Source: Thiothrix caldifontis
GTDB lineage: Bacteria; Pseudomonadota; Gammaproteobacteria; Thiotrichales; Thiotrichaceae
NCBI RefSeq assembly: GCF_900107695.1
Contig: NZ_FNQP01000005.1
Location: forward strand, 1-64,000
DNA: 64,000 bases
Direction of reading: 5' to 3'
Each line of letters begins with the position of its first letter. The stretch's first letter is position 1. The notes below the pieces were generated by a model, which was not told the origin of the DNA, did no database searches, and saw nothing but the letters and a program-made list of their open reading frames with translations. Below, piece after piece: positions 10,564-22,003 of the stretch. Made by a program: the position numbers and the translations under genes.

Positions 10564-11607
10564 CTACTCCTTGGGGATGGAAAACGAAACCCGATATTGT
10601 TGTACATTCTTCTGGATTTTTAGGTTAGCGCGGTCGCCATAGGCTAGGTGCAAGCGCTTCACCATATTTTCCTGCGCAATATGATTGCCTTTGGTATGTG
10701 TACTCATACCTGAAGGTGGCAGTGGATTAGTAACAGAAACATCCAAACGATCACCAGCGTCATACAAACTGACCGTTAACAAGCCGCCATCCTGTCGCGG
10801 CTGAATTCCATGGTAAACTGCATTTTCCACCAATGGTTGCAATAAAAATGGGGGAATATCCATATCCAATGGCAAACTGTTTTGATCCATATCTAATTTA
10901 ACTGTCAGGCGACGCTCTCCCAAACGCAAACCTTCCATACGCAAATACGCCAACGTCAACTCTAACTCTTCTTTGAGTGCAATCCGCGACCGTTTGTCGA
11001 GTGTAAGGCGCATAATATCGGCTAGGTCTAATAGCGCTGCCTCTGCTTTATTGGGATCAATGTGCACCAAGTGTGCAATCGTATTCAGGCTATTGAATAG
11101 AAAATGTGGGCGCATCCGAGCTTGTAATGCATCGTACTTAGCAGCCGAATCAGACTCAACTGTCTCCTCCCACTGTCCATGAATATAAAAATATCGCAGC
11201 AAAACCAAAGTGATAATCAAACTAATCACCAAGTTCTTGAACACGAATAAGGCGCTGGTTAAAATATTGTTTCCCCCTCCACTACCGCTCGACATCAACA
11301 ACCCCAAGATTGAGGCAATCAATGTAAAACCAGTAACCGTCGCCAAGACAATGACGGAGGCTTGTGATACAGAAGGCTTAGTCAAAAATCGACCAACAAA
11401 ACACAGCGTAAACATCGAAGCCAGCATTACCCACAATACAAACAAGGAATGCAGCCCAAAATTGACGAAGAAATCTCGCAAATCCATTGCCACCACCAAC
11501 GCCAATACCATTGCCAATAATTCACCGGCTAAAACTGCACGCAATAGCACCTGAGGAACACAAAGGTTGGGCAAATAATTTAAGGTTTTTCCATTAAATG
11601 ACGGCAT
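10564..11607 (-). CDS. algZ: LytS/AlgZ-type sensor histidine kinase
   Basis: The 347-residue protein has four predicted membrane helices in the first ~150 residues, a His_kinase domain with the phospho-accepting region MRPHFLFNSLNTIAHLV (His168), and an HATPase domain with LVENAVYHGI as the N box. This is the unorthodox LytS/AlgZ (FimS) class without an HAMP or PAS domain. Its partner is the AlgR-like regulator immediately downstream. The gene is divergent from argH across a 250-base control region. Confidence 0.9.
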   Translation of the reverse strand: MPSFNGKTLNYLPNLCVPQVLLRAVLAGELLAMVLALVVAMDLRDFFVNFGLHSLFVLWVMLASMFTLCFVGRFLTKPSVSQASVIVLATVTGFTLIASILGLLMSSGSGGGNNILTSALFVFKNLVISLIITLVLLRYFYIHGQWEETVESDSAAKYDALQARMRPHFLFNSLNTIAHLVHIDPNKAEAALLDLADIMRLTLDKRSRIALKEELELTLAYLRMEGLRLGERRLTVKLDMDQNSLPLDMDIPPFLLQPLVENAVYHGIQPRQDGGLLTVSLYDAGDRLDVSVTNPLPPSGMSTHTKGNHIAQENMVKRLHLAYGDRANLKIQKNVQQYRVSFSIPKE

Positions 11608-11734
11608 TTTCTGCTCTCAATCAGACTTGATAACGCCTAACTTCACCGTTGTAACGTTTCATTCTGACCCAGTTGTAATTGTTTATATTTTTTATAATTC
11701 TCTGACCTGACATAGCAGGCTGAGCATTTCCTTG

Positions 11735-11759
11735 TATACTACTTGCAACTAACGTTGCA
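11735..11759. promoter_or_regulatory. Candidate operator in the algZ-argH divergent region
   Basis: A perfect inverted repeat, TGCAAC-TAAC-GTTGCA (11744-11759), lies just after a TATACT hexamer (11735-11740). A good -35 box at the right distance was not found. The repeat is a plausible protein-binding site for argH or the kinase operon, but this is inference. Confidence 0.35.
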
Positions 11760-11857
11760 CGAATACGACATTGAGAATTGCATTTTTTTATTCTTCCACA
11801 ATGTGATAATGTTTGGCAACTTTTTTTAACAACCTGATGAAATTTCAACATTAACTC

Positions 11858-13264
11858 ATGAGTCAACAACAATCAGACAATGCCAAGGACAAACCTTGGG
11901 GTGGACGTTTCAGCGAATCAACCGATGCATTCGTTGAAGCATTCACTGCATCCATCCCCTTTGATAAGCGCTTATACCGGCACGACATCCAAGGATCACG
12001 TGCCCATGCCCGCATGTTGGGTAAAACAGGCTTATTAAACACCACGGAAGTTGAACAAATCCTGAGTGGGTTAGATGAAATCGAACAATTGGCAGAAAAA
12101 GGCGAATTAGACTGGAAAATTTCGCTAGAAGATGTTCACATGAACATTGAAGCTCGCCTGACGGATCGTATCGGCATTGCAGGAAAAAAATTACACACAG
12201 GACGCTCCCGTAATGATCAAGTTGCCACCGATGTGCGCCTATGGTTGCGCGAACAAATGGATGGTATCAGCCACGAGTTACGTCGTTTACAACACGCCTT
12301 AGTCGATCTTGCTGAACGTGAGACCGACACTATTCTGCCGGGATTCACTCACCTACAAGTGGCTCAACCCATTACCTTTGGGCATCACGTGCTGGCTTGG
12401 TTTGAAATGCTGCAACGCGATTTTGAACGCCTGCAAGATTGCCGTAAACGTCTTAATGTCATGCCATTGGGTGCAGCGGCATTAGCAGGCACAACCTACC
12501 CCATTGATCGCCTCTACACTGCGGAATTGCTAGGCTTTGACTACCCGGCACGTAATTCATTAGATGCCGTCAGTGACCGAGATTTTGCGATTGAATTTAC
12601 CGCAGCAGCCTCCCTGATCATGATGCACTTGTCGCGTTTCTCGGAAGAATTAATCCTGTGGACTTCCGCGCAATTCGACTTTATTCGCCTTCCCGACCGT
12701 TTCTGCACTGGCTCCTCCATCATGCCGCAGAAAAAAAACCCTGATGTCCCCGAATTGGTTCGTGGCAAAAGCGGGCGGGTGTTTGGACATCTGTTCTCAC
12801 TCCTCACCCTAATGAAAGGCCAACCACTCGCCTACAATAAAGACAATCAGGAAGACAAAGAACCGCTATTCGACACCGTAGACACTCTATTAGGTAGCTT
12901 ACGGGCTTTTGCTGACATGATGCCGCATGTACAACCCAAACCAGAAAAAATGCGTCAAGCCGCCATGCAAGGCTTCTCGACAGCAACAGATCTTGCCGAT
13001 TATTTGGTACGCAAAGGCTTACCTTTCCGTGATGCTCATGAGGTTGTCGGCAAGGCCGTAGCACTAGGCGTGGAAACCGGACGGGATTTAAGTGAAATGC
13101 GTTTAGAAGAGCTTCAACACTTTTCCGACATCATTAACGCTGACGTATTTGCTGTATTAACACTAGAAGGCTCGGTTGCCGCCCGTAATCACTTAGGAGG
13201 CACTGCACCAGAACAAGTAAAACGACAAGTACAAATTGCACGTAGGCTGCTCAGCGCAAACTAA
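11858..13264 (+). CDS. argH: Argininosuccinate lyase
   Basis: ArgH splits argininosuccinate into arginine and fumarate, the last step of arginine synthesis. The 468-residue protein has the substrate-binding [12 protein letters not shown], the conserved TPGFTHLQ-like [14 protein letters not shown], and the superfamily signature [11 protein letters not shown] around the catalytic serine loop. The N-terminal KPWGGRFSE is typical. Length is standard. The ribosome binding site is weak. It ends at a stem-loop shared with lspA. Confidence 0.98.
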   Translation: MSQQQSDNAKDKPWGGRFSESTDAFVEAFTASIPFDKRLYRHDIQGSRAHARMLGKTGLLNTTEVEQILSGLDEIEQLAEKGELDWKISLEDVHMNIEARLTDRIGIAGKKLHTGRSRNDQVATDVRLWLREQMDGISHELRRLQHALVDLAERETDTILPGFTHLQVAQPITFGHHVLAWFEMLQRDFERLQDCRKRLNVMPLGAAALAGTTYPIDRLYTAELLGFDYPARNSLDAVSDRDFAIEFTAAASLIMMHLSRFSEELILWTSAQFDFIRLPDRFCTGSSIMPQKKNPDVPELVRGKSGRVFGHLFSLLTLMKGQPLAYNKDNQEDKEPLFDTVDTLLGSLRAFADMMPHVQPKPEKMRQAAMQGFSTATDLADYLVRKGLPFRDAHEVVGKAVALGVETGRDLSEMRLEELQHFSDIINADVFAVLTLEGSVAARNHLGGTAPEQVKRQVQIARRLLSAN

Positions 13265-13278
13265 GATAACCCAAAGAC

Positions 13279-13309
13279 AACCATGATAGGAATAGCCTCT
13301 ATCATGGTT
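13279..13309. terminator. Stem-loop between convergent argH and lspA
   Basis: A perfect 11-base stem (AACCATGATAG with CTATCATGGTT) closes a nine-base loop. No strong T run follows, though TTAATTTTA comes nine bases later on the plus strand. Its position between two convergent genes suggests a shared terminator. Confidence 0.55.
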
Positions 13310-13328
13310 AAGCTCTTAATTTTACGCA

Positions 13329-13850
13329 TCAAGATTCTAAGTCAGAGGTAAATAAACTCAGCAGTACCAATAAAATTGCCCCACAGGTAATCGCAATATC
13401 CGCTACATTAAAAATTGCAAAGTGATAATTCTCCATCACAAAAGGAATATCGAAATACACATCAATAAAGTCGATAACCTTACCGTACAACAAGCGATCA
13501 ATCAGATTACCAATCGCACCACCTAGCACCATAGTTAACCCTACCGCCACCCATACACGACTTTTTTTCAGCTTACGCAACCAGTTAATGATAAAAGCAC
13601 TGACAGCAATCGCCAAAATAGCAAAAAACCAGCGCTGAACTCCGCCCATATCAGACAGAAAGCTAAAAGCAGCGCCAGTGTTATACGCCAACGTCATATT
13701 CAAGTGTGGGAATACCGCAAATGACTCTCCGGGTTCAAGATTTGCCTCAGCCATCCACTTAGTCCACTGATCAATAAACACCAGTGCAGCCGACAGCCAC
13801 AACCAACCTAACATCCCCGTATCCGCAGAAAGAGAACGAAAACTACGCAT
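13329..13850 (-). CDS. lspA: Lipoprotein signal peptidase (signal peptidase II)
   Basis: LspA removes the signal peptide from diacylglyceryl-modified prolipoproteins in the inner membrane. From the ATG at 13850 the product is 173 residues with four membrane helices and the two catalytic aspartate motifs: [19 protein letters not shown] and [11 protein letters not shown]. The longer in-frame extension to 13982 overlaps ileS and has no support. The start lies within the last codons of ileS (8-base overlap), so the two genes are coupled, the order seen in many proteobacteria. Confidence 0.97.
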   Translation of the reverse strand: MRSFRSLSADTGMLGWLWLSAALVFIDQWTKWMAEANLEPGESFAVFPHLNMTLAYNTGAAFSFLSDMGGVQRWFFAILAIAVSAFIINWLRKLKKSRVWVAVGLTMVLGGAIGNLIDRLLYGKVIDFIDVYFDIPFVMENYHFAIFNVADIAITCGAILLVLLSLFTSDLES

Positions 13851-16665
13851 ACTGACGCACCTCGCCCGTGCCTTCGATGTTCTCAATGCAACGTCCACAC
13901 AGCTCAGGATGTTGAGCATGACTGCCCACATCCTCACGATGATGCCAGCAACGTGTGCATTTGCCATGTTTGGAGCGTACAACCCTCACAAACACCTGAT
14001 CCAACACCTCCACTGCATCTTCTGGTACGTCGACTACATCATGTAAATGCACGCCTGACGTAATCAATACGAAACGTAATTCCTCCCCCAATTTCAGCAG
14101 CGGATCATGATTCACCTCAACACCTACTTGACGGTAATAAATTACCACCTCAGCATCTAAACCCGCGCCAATTTGCCCGGCAACGCGCACATCCTCCAGT
14201 TGCTTGCTGATCAGTTCGCGTAACGCAAACACATAACTCCACTCACCCGCAGACAGTTTGTCAGCCTCATCCAACCTAAACAGTCCATCATACCACTGGG
14301 TAAACAGCACAAAATCCTGCGACTTTTCACCCGGCAGACTCTGCCAGATTTCCTCAGCCGTAAAACTCAATACCGGATACAACCAGCGCACCATTGCATT
14401 CAAAATATGCCATGCTGCGGTCTGTGCCGAACGCCGCCCGCGACTACCCGCCTGCATAGTGTATTGGCGATCTTTGGTAATATCGAGGAATAAACTGCCC
14501 AGCTCTACCGTACAGAAGTTCAACACTTCCTGCGCAATCAAATGGAAATGGAAATTATCGTAAGCAGCCAGCACTTTATCTTGTACTTGCGCGGCTTGAT
14601 CGACCGCCCAACGATCTAACGGCAACATATCTGCTGCCGCAACCAAATCAGTTGCCGGATCAAAATCATTCAAATTTGCCAACAAAAAACGGGCTGTATT
14701 GCGAATACGCCGATAAGCATCCGCAGTACGCTTCAAAATCTCATCGGAGACCGACATTTCGCGACTGTAATCGGTAGAAGCCACCCACAAACGCAAAATA
14801 TCAGCCCCCAAAGAATCGGTTACTTTTTGTGGCGCAACAATATTTCCCTTGGACTTGGACATTTTCTCGCCCTTACCATCCACCGTAAACCCATGGGTTA
14901 ACACAGTACGGTAAGGTGCTTCGCCGCGTGTGCCAATCGCTGACAACAACGAAGACTGGAACCAACCCCGATGTTGATCAGAACCCTCCAAATACACATC
15001 AGCAGGGAAACGTAAATCAGCTCGACGTTCCAATACCGCCGCGTGAGTAACCCCAGAGTCAAACCACACATCCAAGGTATCGCCTACCTTGTCATAGTCA
15101 ACTGCATCCTTACCCAGTAACTCTTCAGGCGTTAAGCGGAACCAAGCATCAATGCCCTCTTGTTCAATACGCTGTGCCACGGCTTCAATCAAGGCAGCGG
15201 TTTGTGGGTGTAACTCGCCCGTTTCTTTGTGGATAAACAAAGCAATCGGCACGCCCCAATTGCGCTGCCTAGAGATACACCAGTCCGGGCGATTTTGCAC
15301 CATGCCCTCGATCCGCGCTTTACCCCAATCGGGAATCCATTTTACGCCCTGAATCGCCTCTAGTGCCTGTTTACGCAAACCATTTTGCTCTAAGCTAATG
15401 AACCACTGCGGCGTAGCACGGAAAATCAGCGGGGTTTTATGCCGCCAACAATGCGGGTAACTGTGGCGTAATTTTTCCGCTTTCAACAATTTGCCGCGCT
15501 CGGTCAACACCTCCAACACATGCGGATTCGCTTTGTGGACTGATTCACCCGCAAACAATTCTGTATTTGGTAAGAAGCAACCATCGCCACCCACTGGGTT
15601 ATCCACCGGCAAACCGTATTTCAAACCAACCACAAAGTCTTCCTGACCATGCCCCGGAGCAGTATGGACAGCGCCCGTCCCTGCCTCAGTGGTGACATGA
15701 TCGCCCAAAATAACCGGTACTTGACGCGCATAAAACGGATGTTGTAACAACAACCCTTCCAGCTTGTCACCTGTGCAACGCGCCAATACCGTGTGCTCAG
15801 TCATCTCAGCACGTTGCAGCACAGACGCCAACAGGGCTTCTGCCACCAACAAGCGTTCACTCAACGTTTGCACCACCACATAATCCAACGTTGGATTCAA
15901 TGCCACAGCTTGGTTAGCAGGCAATGTCCAAGGTGTAGTTGTCCAAATAACCACCGACAACTCACCTTGCCCAGCGGCTTCAGGCAAACGTTGCAGCCAT
16001 TCAGCTTCGTCAGCAACTGTAAAACGTACATCAATCGAAAACGAGGTTTTATCGGCGTACTCCACCTCCGCCTCTGCCAGAGCCGAACCACAATCGGTAC
16101 ACCAATGCACCGGTTTTGCGCCTTTGTGTAAATGCCCATTGGTAGCAATACGCCCCAAGGCACGCACGATGTCCGCTTCAGTTTGGAACGCCATCGTCAG
16201 GTAAGGATTCTCCCAATCACCCAACACCCCCAAACGCTTGAAATCTTTACGTTGCAGATCAATCTGTTCCGCCGCGTACTCACGACATGCCTTGCGAAAC
16301 ACAAACGCATCAACCTTATCACCAGCTTTACCCAGCTTCTCCTCAACCTTCAACTCAATCGGCAAGCCGTGGCAATCCCAACCCGGCACATACGGCGCAT
16401 CGAAACCACTCAAGGTTTTACTCTTAACAATGATGTCCTTAAGGATTTTATTGACCGCATGGCCAATGTGAATCGCCCCGTTCGCATACGGCGGGCCATC
16501 ATGCAGAATAAACTTGGGACGCCCCTGTGCATGAGTACGCAATTGCTGGTAGATTTGGCGGTTTTCCCACTCTTGCAACATCCCCGGTTCACGTTTTGCC
16601 AGGTCTCCACGCATAGGAAATGGTGTGTTTGGCAGGTTGAGAGTGTGCTTATAGTCCGTCATCAT
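13843..16665 (-). CDS. ileS: Isoleucyl-tRNA synthetase
   Basis: IleS charges tRNA-Ile. The 940-residue protein is the bacterial type: HIGH motif in [15 protein letters not shown], editing domain in the middle ([16 protein letters not shown]), KMSKSKGN near residue 600, an anticodon domain, and a C-terminal zinc finger with CTRCW and CGRC pairs. The second ATG (16662) has better spacing from AGGAT than the first. ribF, usually directly upstream of ileS in gammaproteobacteria, is not here; the gene is instead divergent from a protease gene. Confidence 0.99.
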   Translation of the reverse strand: MMTDYKHTLNLPNTPFPMRGDLAKREPGMLQEWENRQIYQQLRTHAQGRPKFILHDGPPYANGAIHIGHAVNKILKDIIVKSKTLSGFDAPYVPGWDCHGLPIELKVEEKLGKAGDKVDAFVFRKACREYAAEQIDLQRKDFKRLGVLGDWENPYLTMAFQTEADIVRALGRIATNGHLHKGAKPVHWCTDCGSALAEAEVEYADKTSFSIDVRFTVADEAEWLQRLPEAAGQGELSVVIWTTTPWTLPANQAVALNPTLDYVVVQTLSERLLVAEALLASVLQRAEMTEHTVLARCTGDKLEGLLLQHPFYARQVPVILGDHVTTEAGTGAVHTAPGHGQEDFVVGLKYGLPVDNPVGGDGCFLPNTELFAGESVHKANPHVLEVLTERGKLLKAEKLRHSYPHCWRHKTPLIFRATPQWFISLEQNGLRKQALEAIQGVKWIPDWGKARIEGMVQNRPDWCISRQRNWGVPIALFIHKETGELHPQTAALIEAVAQRIEQEGIDAWFRLTPEELLGKDAVDYDKVGDTLDVWFDSGVTHAAVLERRADLRFPADVYLEGSDQHRGWFQSSLLSAIGTRGEAPYRTVLTHGFTVDGKGEKMSKSKGNIVAPQKVTDSLGADILRLWVASTDYSREMSVSDEILKRTADAYRRIRNTARFLLANLNDFDPATDLVAAADMLPLDRWAVDQAAQVQDKVLAAYDNFHFHLIAQEVLNFCTVELGSLFLDITKDRQYTMQAGSRGRRSAQTAAWHILNAMVRWLYPVLSFTAEEIWQSLPGEKSQDFVLFTQWYDGLFRLDEADKLSAGEWSYVFALRELISKQLEDVRVAGQIGAGLDAEVVIYYRQVGVEVNHDPLLKLGEELRFVLITSGVHLHDVVDVPEDAVEVLDQVFVRVVRSKHGKCTRCWHHREDVGSHAQHPELCGRCIENIEGTGEVRQYA

Positions 16666-16855
16666 TCGATCCTGTTGTCATTCAAGGCTTGTGCCATGCC
16701 ATAAGTGCCGAAGAATACCAAGTTTTACCTTAAAAACCGATAGATTACCGTCAGATTAAAGTATTTTAACTCCACTGAAGGATACGCTATAGTCCCTTAG
16801 ATATTTATGTTCCCCGATTTGGGCTATGATTATTTTCAATATGGGACTCAACAAA

Positions 16856-18802
16856 ATGCGCCAAACAACGATTATTACCCGCACGTTTTTGTGCCTTGGC
16901 CTTGCCATCTCACCTAGCTTACTGGCTGAAATCAGCATCACGCCACCGCTTACACCACCAGCCACACAAACCGTCACACCACCACCTGCGGCAACAACAC
17001 CAACTGACACTGCCGTCACGCCAGAATCCCCAGCCCCTACTCAGGCCGAACCAAGCGTTAGCATGACCGTCCTAGAAGACGACGTGCCACCAACTCAAGA
17101 TGGCTCCGATCCACGTGCGAAAATTAAAGATGCGGTGGTCAAAGTTCATGTGGTACAACATACTTATGATACCCTATCACCGTGGAACTCTGACTCCCAG
17201 AAAGGTTCGGGTTCTGGCTTGATCATTGCCGACAACTTGATCCTAACTAACGCCCATGTTGCCTCTGACGCCACCTTCCTAGAAATTCAACGCCACAGCG
17301 AAACCAAGCGTTACGAGGCTGAAGTCGTCTATATCTCACACGAATCTGACCTTGCCATTTTGCGCACCAAAGATGCCAATGCCTATAAAAATGTTACCCC
17401 ATTGGAATTAGGCGACTTGCCCAAAATGCAACAATCTGTGGAAGTGTACGGCTTTCCGATTGGTGGCAATACCCTTAGTGTTACCCGTGGCGTAGTCTCA
17501 CGTATTGAAAAACAAAATTACGTGCATACCGGCGAAAACCTGATTGCCGTCCAAGTCGACGCTGCCATTAACTTTGGCAATAGTGGCGGCCCCGTTATTT
17601 CTGATGGCAAAGTTGTCGGTGTCGCCATGCAATCGGGTTTTCTCACTGAAAATATCGGCTACATGATTCCGACCCCGATTATTCGTCATGTATTAGATGA
17701 TGTGAAAGATGGCAAAGTGGATGGCTACGGCTTCCACGGCTTCCTCACCCAGTCAATGGAAAACCCTGCCATGCGCCGTAAATATGGCTTAGGTGAAAAC
17801 CAAACCGGCATGTTGGTATACAAGGTTTACAAAAACTCACCGGCGGATGGCAAAGTTCAGATAGATGATATCGTGACCGAAATTGACGGACATAAAATCG
17901 AAAACAATGGCACAGTGGAGTTCCGCCCAGGCGAATTCATTGATCATACGCACTACATTGACATGCACCAGATTGGCGAAAACATCACTTTTAAAATCAT
18001 TCGCAATAGTCAAGAACAGATTGTCAGCTTACCATTGGACAAGCCGGGTAAAGAATACCTCCTCGTCAAACCTAATGAGTATGACAAACAGCCGACTTAC
18101 TTTATTTTCGGTGGCCTTGTCTTCATGCCCCTCAATCAAAATGTCATTGATAGTATGGATGGTACGCCCGCTCGCATTGGCGCATTAACCTATGAATCAC
18201 CTGAAGAGAAGCGTCGTGAAGCGGTTATTCTGACCAAAGTTCTGCCAGCCGACATTAACAAAGATTACCATCACGATAGCAATTTACTGATCGAGAAAGT
18301 CAACGGTGCAAATATCCGTGACTTCCAAGACTTTTACCAAAAAATACAATCATCCAGCACTGACTACATCACCCTAGAAACGGCTGATAACTACCAGTTA
18401 GTTATCGATCGCAAAGAAGCCATCGAGCGCCAACCCCAAATTCTAGCGCAATACGGTGTAAATGCGGATCGCTCCAAAGACCTGCAAGCCCTGACGCAAG
18501 CACCTCAACCAGCCGCTACTGCACCTATTGCAGAGCAAGCGCCTGCTGTTACTCAAACACCTGTGACCACAACCATACCAACACCAGCTCCACCCGTAAC
18601 AGAAACAGCACCAATTTCTTCTGCGCCAGTAGCACCGACACCGGCTGCACCCGCAACAGAAGCAGCACCAACACCAGCTCCCGTAGCACCAATCGTTGCT
18701 CCACCGCCCGTTACGGCACCAATTGGACCGTTTGTTGCGCCACCATCTGCGCCCGTCGCTGTACCACCAACCGCGCCTGTCACTGGCAACACACAACCTT
18801 GA
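16856..18802 (+). CDS. Exported HtrA/Deg-like serine protease with proline-rich tail
   Basis: The start at 16856 is chosen because it gives a clean signal peptide (about 1-24). A Pro/Thr-rich linker (to ~75) precedes an S1C trypsin-like domain with catalytic His134 (TNAHV), Asp165 (ESDLAIL) and Ser243 (GNSGGP). A PDZ-like domain follows ([18 protein letters not shown]), then a C-terminal region with a second PDZ-like part and a ~100-residue tail of Pro, Ala, Thr and Val. The layout resembles the Deg9-type branch rather than DegP/DegS. The stop codon overlaps the mutL start (TGATG). The job is probably envelope protein quality control; substrates are unknown. Confidence 0.85.
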   Translation: MRQTTIITRTFLCLGLAISPSLLAEISITPPLTPPATQTVTPPPAATTPTDTAVTPESPAPTQAEPSVSMTVLEDDVPPTQDGSDPRAKIKDAVVKVHVVQHTYDTLSPWNSDSQKGSGSGLIIADNLILTNAHVASDATFLEIQRHSETKRYEAEVVYISHESDLAILRTKDANAYKNVTPLELGDLPKMQQSVEVYGFPIGGNTLSVTRGVVSRIEKQNYVHTGENLIAVQVDAAINFGNSGGPVISDGKVVGVAMQSGFLTENIGYMIPTPIIRHVLDDVKDGKVDGYGFHGFLTQSMENPAMRRKYGLGENQTGMLVYKVYKNSPADGKVQIDDIVTEIDGHKIENNGTVEFRPGEFIDHTHYIDMHQIGENITFKIIRNSQEQIVSLPLDKPGKEYLLVKPNEYDKQPTYFIFGGLVFMPLNQNVIDSMDGTPARIGALTYESPEEKRREAVILTKVLPADINKDYHHDSNLLIEKVNGANIRDFQDFYQKIQSSSTDYITLETADNYQLVIDRKEAIERQPQILAQYGVNADRSKDLQALTQAPQPAATAPIAEQAPAVTQTPVTTTIPTPAPPVTETAPISSAPVAPTPAAPATEAAPTPAPVAPIVAPPPVTAPIGPFVAPPSAPVAVPPTAPVTGNTQP

Positions 18803-20652
18803 TGCCAATACGTCAGCTTCCAGCTCATCTCATCAACCAAATCGCGGCTGGCGAGGTCGTTGAGCGCCCTGCGTCAGTGGTCAAGGAATTGCTGGAAAAT
18901 GCACTCGATGCCGGGTCAACCCGCATCGAGATAGATATTGAGCAAGGTGGCAACAAACGTATTCGCATCCGCGACAATGGCAGCGGCATTCCTCACGAGG
19001 AACTCGCCCTTGCCCTAAGCCGCCACGCAACGAGCAAAATCGCCAGCCTTGATGATCTGGAACAAGTGTGCAGCCTTGGCTTTAGAGGTGAGGCTCTCCC
19101 TAGCATTGCCTCAGTTTCGCGCCTGATTCTCAGTTCTAGACACACTGATGCCTCCCAAGGTTGGCAACTATTTGGCGACGGTCAGGAAGTTTTCGATGCC
19201 CCTGCCCCCGTTGCCCATGCAACCGGCACGACCGTGGATGTAGTTGATCTTTTCTTCAATACGCCTGCACGGCGCAAATTTCTCAAAACCGAAAAAACCG
19301 AATTCGGGCATATCGAAGACATGGTGCGTAAAATCGCCCTGAGCCGCTTCGATGTGAGCTTTGAATTGAGCCACAATCAAAAAAACACCCTACGCTTACG
19401 CCCAGCGGAAGATCGCAGCGGTGCAGAACGGCGCATTGCCGAGATTTGCGGCAGTGCATTTGTCGAGCAAAGCGTGTATCTGGACTACGAAGCGGCAGGT
19501 TTACGCCTATGGGGTTGGGTTGGCCTACCTACCTTTTCTCGCTCGCAAGCGGACTTGCAATATTTCTACGTCAATGCCCGAAATGTACGCGACAAACTGA
19601 TTACCCATGCGGTAAAACAAGCGTATCAGGATGTGATGTATCACGGACGGCATCCAGCTTTCGTGCTATTTCTAGAATTGAATCCGCAACTGGTGGATGT
19701 GAATGCCCACCCTACCAAGCAAGAAGTAAGGTTTCGGGAAGGGCGTTTAGTGCATGATTTTTTGTTTCGCACCTTGTATCAGGCGTTGGCTGATATTAGA
19801 CCAAGCAATGTGGCCCAAGCCCCCACTCAACTTCCTGTAGGAGCTAGCCCTGCAAGCGATCTTTCTGAAAAATCGTCAGCACCACAGGCTCCCCCATCAA
19901 CATCAACCAGCCGTAATTATTCCCCGCAATACCAGCAGCGCCTGCAAATGCCGGTGCGCGAACAAATGGCGGCTTACCAGCAGCTGTACCAACCGATTGT
20001 GCCATTGGAAAACGTGGGTAGTGATGTCGGGCTGAAGCGCAACCACCTACCATCGGATACCGACGACATGCCACCACTTGGCTATGCTCTTGCACAACTC
20101 CACGGTATTTATATCTTGGCGCAAAACACCAGCGGCTTGGTCGTAGTGGATATGCACGCCGCACACGAACGCATTACTTACGAATACCTCAAGCAAAGCA
20201 TGGCAACCGACGCGCTGCGCTCCCAACCGCTACTAGTGCCCGTCAGTCTCAATGTGAGCCGCAAGGAAGTCGATTACGCCGAGCAACACACCGATACCTT
20301 TCGCACACTCGGCTTTGAACTGGATCTATTGGGACAAGAAATGCTCACAATCCGTGCTGTACCCAGTTTACTGAAAGAATCCGATACCGAAGCACTGGTG
20401 CGCGACGTACTGGCTGACCTGATTGCTCAAGGCACGAGCAACCGTATCCAGGATGCCATGAACGAAATCCTTGCCACTATGGCCTGCCATGGTTCAGTAC
20501 GAGCTAACCGCAAACTCAGCATCCCCGAAATGAATGCCCTGTTACGCGATATGGAACGCACCGAACGCAGCGGGCAATGTAATCATGGTCGCCCGACATG
20601 GACTCAGCTATCACTAGAACAGATCGACAAACTATTCCTGCGGGGGCGTTAA
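18802..20652 (+). CDS. mutL: DNA mismatch repair protein MutL
   Basis: MutL couples mismatch recognition by MutS to strand cutting. The 616-residue protein has the GHKL ATPase motifs ([49 protein letters not shown]) and a C-terminal dimerisation domain. That domain contains [12 protein letters not shown] (450-461), one substitution from the DQHA(X)2E(X)4E endonuclease motif, plus [12 protein letters not shown] and CNHGRP (from 593). E. coli MutL lacks these. The ATG overlaps the upstream stop; a TTG one codon earlier is less likely. miaA follows with a one-base overlap. Confidence 0.97.
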   Translation: MPIRQLPAHLINQIAAGEVVERPASVVKELLENALDAGSTRIEIDIEQGGNKRIRIRDNGSGIPHEELALALSRHATSKIASLDDLEQVCSLGFRGEALPSIASVSRLILSSRHTDASQGWQLFGDGQEVFDAPAPVAHATGTTVDVVDLFFNTPARRKFLKTEKTEFGHIEDMVRKIALSRFDVSFELSHNQKNTLRLRPAEDRSGAERRIAEICGSAFVEQSVYLDYEAAGLRLWGWVGLPTFSRSQADLQYFYVNARNVRDKLITHAVKQAYQDVMYHGRHPAFVLFLELNPQLVDVNAHPTKQEVRFREGRLVHDFLFRTLYQALADIRPSNVAQAPTQLPVGASPASDLSEKSSAPQAPPSTSTSRNYSPQYQQRLQMPVREQMAAYQQLYQPIVPLENVGSDVGLKRNHLPSDTDDMPPLGYALAQLHGIYILAQNTSGLVVVDMHAAHERITYEYLKQSMATDALRSQPLLVPVSLNVSRKEVDYAEQHTDTFRTLGFELDLLGQEMLTIRAVPSLLKESDTEALVRDVLADLIAQGTSNRIQDAMNEILATMACHGSVRANRKLSIPEMNALLRDMERTERSGQCNHGRPTWTQLSLEQIDKLFLRGR

Positions 20653-21581
20653 TGTTACCCAAAGCCATTTGCATTATGGGGCCAACAGGAACGGGCAAAA
20701 CCGACCTAGCAGTGGAATTATGCAAACACTTTCCGCTGGACATCATTAGCGTTGATTCCGCCCTAGTTTACAAGGGTCTAGATATTGGTAGCGCCAAACC
20801 CGATGCTGACACATTAGCACAAGCGCCACACCGTCTAATCGACTTTCTTGACCCCGCACAACCCTATTCCGCCGCCGCGTTCCGCTCCGATGCCTTACGT
20901 GAAATGGCAGATATCACCGCACAAGGGCGCATTCCGCTATTGGTTGGTGGAACCATGCTCTACTTCCGTGCACTGGAATATGGCTTATCCGATCTACCAG
21001 AGTCCGCCCCCGACATCCGCGCCCGTTTAGAGTCTGAAGCCGCAACCCACGGCTGGCAAACATTGCATGATCGTTTGGCACAAGTTGATCCGGCGGCAGC
21101 TCAGCGCATTCACCCCAATGATCCACAACGTTTACAACGTGCACTAGAAGTGTACGAACTCACCGGTAAATCATTAACGGAATTGCAACAAGCGGCTTGG
21201 CATGAAGCCTGCCCTTATCAATTATTAAAAATTGCGTTGGTTCCAGAAAATCGCGCATGGTTACACTCACGATTAACGCAACGTTTCGATCAGATGCTAG
21301 AACGTGGGATCATTGAAGAAGTGCACCAACTCCTAGCACGCGGCGACTTAAATACTCACCTACCTGCAATAAGATCTGTTGGTTACCGGCAAATTTGGGA
21401 TTATTTAATTAATGAAATAGACTACAATCAAATGCGCGATCGTGCTATTGTCGCAACACGACAGCTTGCTAAACGTCAAATGACGTGGTTGCGTTCGGAA
21501 AAGGATGTGTCTTCGTATAACCCCCAAGAACTCAACCTTTCATCGGTCATCAGCAACGTTTCAACGTTTATTGGCGGATGA
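20652..21581 (+). CDS. miaA: tRNA dimethylallyltransferase
   Basis: MiaA adds a dimethylallyl group to A37 of tRNAs that read codons starting with U. The start is the ATG that overlaps the mutL stop (TAATG), giving 309 residues. Visible motifs are the P-loop GPTGTGKT (10-17), the [16 protein letters not shown] segment and [16 protein letters not shown] near the C-terminus. It lies in the conserved mutL-miaA-hfq-hflX order. Confidence 0.98.
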   Translation: MLPKAICIMGPTGTGKTDLAVELCKHFPLDIISVDSALVYKGLDIGSAKPDADTLAQAPHRLIDFLDPAQPYSAAAFRSDALREMADITAQGRIPLLVGGTMLYFRALEYGLSDLPESAPDIRARLESEAATHGWQTLHDRLAQVDPAAAQRIHPNDPQRLQRALEVYELTGKSLTELQQAAWHEACPYQLLKIALVPENRAWLHSRLTQRFDQMLERGIIEEVHQLLARGDLNTHLPAIRSVGYRQIWDYLINEIDYNQMRDRAIVATRQLAKRQMTWLRSEKDVSSYNPQELNLSSVISNVSTFIGG

Positions 21582-21738
21582 ACGGATACGTCCGACAAAC
21601 TGGCATTCTGGTGAGACGATAGAACTGATAAGCTTTTAGGCGTCGTAGGAAACAAGCGACTGGCTCACGACCACCCCCCTAGCTTTAGGTGTGAGACCAT
21701 AACAACCACAAACCCGAGAATATTTTTAGGAGAAGCTC

Positions 21739-21969
21739 ATGTCGAAAGGGCACACATTACAAGAACCCTTCCTTAATGCTCTGAGAAAGGAACGGATTCC
21801 TGTCTCTATTTACTTGGTCAACGGCATCAAATTACAGGGGCATGTCGAATCATTTGACCAATTCGTTGTTTTGCTGGGTAATACCGTAAGCCAATTAGTG
21901 TACAAACACGCCATTTCCACTATCGTGCCAGCTCGCCCGATCAAGTTGGCATTGGCTCCAGAAGAATAA
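21739..21969 (+). CDS. hfq: RNA chaperone Hfq
   Basis: Hfq forms a hexameric ring that pairs small RNAs with mRNAs. The 76-residue product has the Sm1 segment ([23 protein letters not shown]) and the Sm2 motif [12 protein letters not shown]. It has almost none of the flexible C-terminal tail of E. coli Hfq. AGGAGA lies seven bases before the ATG. The 157 bases upstream probably hold its own promoter. Confidence 0.98.
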   Translation: MSKGHTLQEPFLNALRKERIPVSIYLVNGIKLQGHVESFDQFVVLLGNTVSQLVYKHAISTIVPARPIKLALAPEE

Positions 21970-22003
21970 ATCATTCTACTGAAATCATCAGGAAGGTTGC
22001 CGA

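Noticed and set aside
13851-13982. A longer LspA starting at 13982
   Set aside because: The extra 44 residues overlap the conserved zinc-finger end of ileS and have no counterpart in the family.
18443-18840. Minus-strand Gly/Trp/Cys- or Gly/Ala-rich frames opposite the Deg-like protease tail
   Set aside because: They mirror the Pro/Ala/Thr-rich tail codons and carry no start signal or domain.
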